The notes under the pieces: generated by a model
Databases searched by the model: none
What the model was told of the DNA's origin: nothing
What the model saw: only the letters and a program-made list of their open reading frames with translations
Position numbers and translations under genes: made by a program
In this document: piece by piece, positions 36,301 through 37,497 of the stretch
Layout: each line of letters starts with the position of its first letter
Position numbering within the stretch: position 1 is the first letter of the stretch
Source: Candidatus Micrarchaeota archaeon CG1_02_51_15
Lineage (GTDB): Archaea > Micrarchaeota > Micrarchaeia > Norongarragalinales > UBA8480
Reading direction: 5' to 3'
NCBI GenBank assembly: GCA_001871495.1
Contig: MNVG01000019.1
Location: 1-37,497 of the forward strand
DNA length: 37,497 nt

Positions 36301-36308
36301 CTTAAATA
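36301..36308 (+). promoter_or_regulatory. TATA-like element upstream of pair C
   Basis: CTTAAATA within GAAACTTAAATAAAC, about 45 nt upstream of the ATG at 36353. Confidence 0.4.
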
Positions 36309-36352
36309 AACAACGGCTTCCCCGAACTTAATTCAAGAAAGGTTTACGCCAC

Positions 36353-36637
36353 ATGACTACAGTTGCAGAATTGAAGAAAAAAATAGTGCCCGTCCTTAAA
36401 AAATCCGGAATAAAACGAGCCGGACTATTCGGCAGTTGGGCACGCGGAGACCAACGCGCCAACAGCGACGTAGACGTTTTGTTCCTGCCTCCAAAGGGAT
36501 TCACGTTATTCGACTTAAGCAGCGTCGCAATCGAACTCAAGACCCTGCTAAAACGCGAGGTAGACCTCGTTTCCTACCGCGGAATACACCCCCTGCTAAA
36601 AGACCAGATTTTAGCTCAAGAGATGCGAATACTATGA
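36353..36637 (+). CDS. mntA: MntA-like minimal nucleotidyltransferase, pair C
   Basis: GSWARGDQRANSDVDVLF; closely resembles pair A. Confidence 0.88.
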   Translation: MTTVAELKKKIVPVLKKSGIKRAGLFGSWARGDQRANSDVDVLFLPPKGFTLFDLSSVAIELKTLLKREVDLVSYRGIHPLLKDQILAQEMRIL

Positions 36638-36987
36638 AACTAGACTCTCCATTATTTCGGTTGAAGCACATCCTCGAACGCATTGAAATGATTGATTTGT
36701 TCATGGACTGCGTTTCGAAAAAAGAATTCATGGAAAACCGAGAGAAACAAGAAGCCGTCCTCCGCTGCTTTGAAATAATAGGCGAAGCCGTAAACCAACT
36801 GTCCAAAGAATTCACTAAAAAACACGCGCGGGTCGACTGGAGTAATTCAGTTGGCCTCCGAATCCGCGCAGCACACTTGTACTACAGTATAGACTGGAAC
36901 ATAGTTTGGGACTCCTACAAAAACGCGCTACCCCAATTCAAGCAGCAAATAGAAAAAATAATCGCGGAAGAAGAAAACAAGACTTAA
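36634..36987 (+). CDS. hepT: HepT-like HEPN RNase toxin, pair C
   Basis: The track ORF opens at 36436, but the ATG at 36634 overlaps the mntA stop (ATGA). RIRAAHLY matches RX4HXY; FEIIGEAVNQL. Confidence 0.87.
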   Translation: MKLDSPLFRLKHILERIEMIDLFMDCVSKKEFMENREKQEAVLRCFEIIGEAVNQLSKEFTKKHARVDWSNSVGLRIRAAHLYYSIDWNIVWDSYKNALPQFKQQIEKIIAEEENKT

Positions 36988-36991
36988 CTCC

Positions 36992-37011
36992 CGCGCGTCT
37001 ACCGCGTTTGA
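36992..37011. repeat. Direct repeat copy 2, just after pair C
   Basis: CGCGCGTCTACCGCGTTTGA; 19/20 identical to 36269-36288. Confidence 0.8.
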
Positions 37012-37026
37012 AAAACCATTTCTTTT

Positions 37027-37493
37027 CTACACCGGCACGCACGTGCCGTCACGACAATGCGTCCTGGCACCGCACACAAGGTTCTGAAAACCCACTTGAC
37101 TGCCGTAACAAATGTATTCTCTAACCGCAGTTTCGCTATCGCAAACATCGGAATACCTTCCGTGCGACCCGCTCGTAATCACTCCCGTAGTAGTACCCTG
37201 GTACGCAGTGTCCAACCCGTCGGAGTCAACGCAATCCGAACGCGGGGCAAGCGCCTTTCCAACCGAACACCGCCCAGCAACGCAGTTAAACAAAACACGC
37301 GCACTCAAACTACCGCCCCGCGCAAGATAATCCCGCCCTGCTCCGAGTCAACAACGCCCTTAACCGACTGCGAAAGCGAAATGTCGTCAGAATAAACAAA
37401 GTACAAAACCACGCAAGCCAAAACAAAGCCAACTGCAAACACTGCAACGGCAGGCAACAAACTCTTTTCACTCAACGAAACCTTTTTGACCAA
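37027..37493 (-). CDS. Membrane-anchored protein with Cys-rich domain, apparently split by a frameshift
   Basis: 37493-37305 encodes a TM anchor (LLPAVAVFAVGFVLACVVLYFVY); 37308-37027 encodes a Cys-rich domain (DCVDSDGLDTAYQGTTTGVITSGSHGRYSDVCDSETAVREYICYGSQVGFQNLVCGARTHCRDGTCVP) in another frame. Confidence 0.55.
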
Positions 37494-37497
37494 AAAC

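Noticed and set aside
1-37497. CRISPR arrays, tRNA/rRNA genes, transposase or integrase
   Set aside because: No regularly spaced repeats, no convincing tRNA arms and no recombinase motifs were seen by eye; not an exhaustive computational search.

Overview
The 37.5 kb window is probably from a DPANN-type archaeon. This is inferred from a DUF424-like protein, an archaeosortase-like protein, a secretion/pilus ATPase, TATA-like boxes close to start codons and many short leaders. Its core is three giant tandem ORFs (2432, 2426 and 2882 codons). They look like divergent paralogues: a short cytosolic N-terminus, a [KR]G[IL]P juxtamembrane motif and one TM anchor, serial carboxypeptidase-regulatory-like beta domains, a shared middle region, a Tyr/Gln-rich prion-like stretch, and divergent Cys-containing C-termini. 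To the left are a VirB11/GspE-family ATPase, cut by the window edge and missing from the ORF track, and an archaeosortase-like protein. Accessory genes sit between or after the giants: a DUF4143-type ATPase, a YdjM/DUF457 protein, AbiEi/AbiEii, and three nucleotidyltransferase-HEPN pairs. Main leads: (1) the three-member giant surface-protein family; (2) a ~20-nt direct repeat of the 3' end of the DUF424 gene on both sides of a MntA-HepT pair, suggesting that pair inserted as a cassette; (3) an in-frame TAG splitting a paralogue of a basic protein; (4) a switch in strand composition inside each giant gene. No tRNA, rRNA or CRISPR array was seen. No homology searches were run; family names come from motif recognition.
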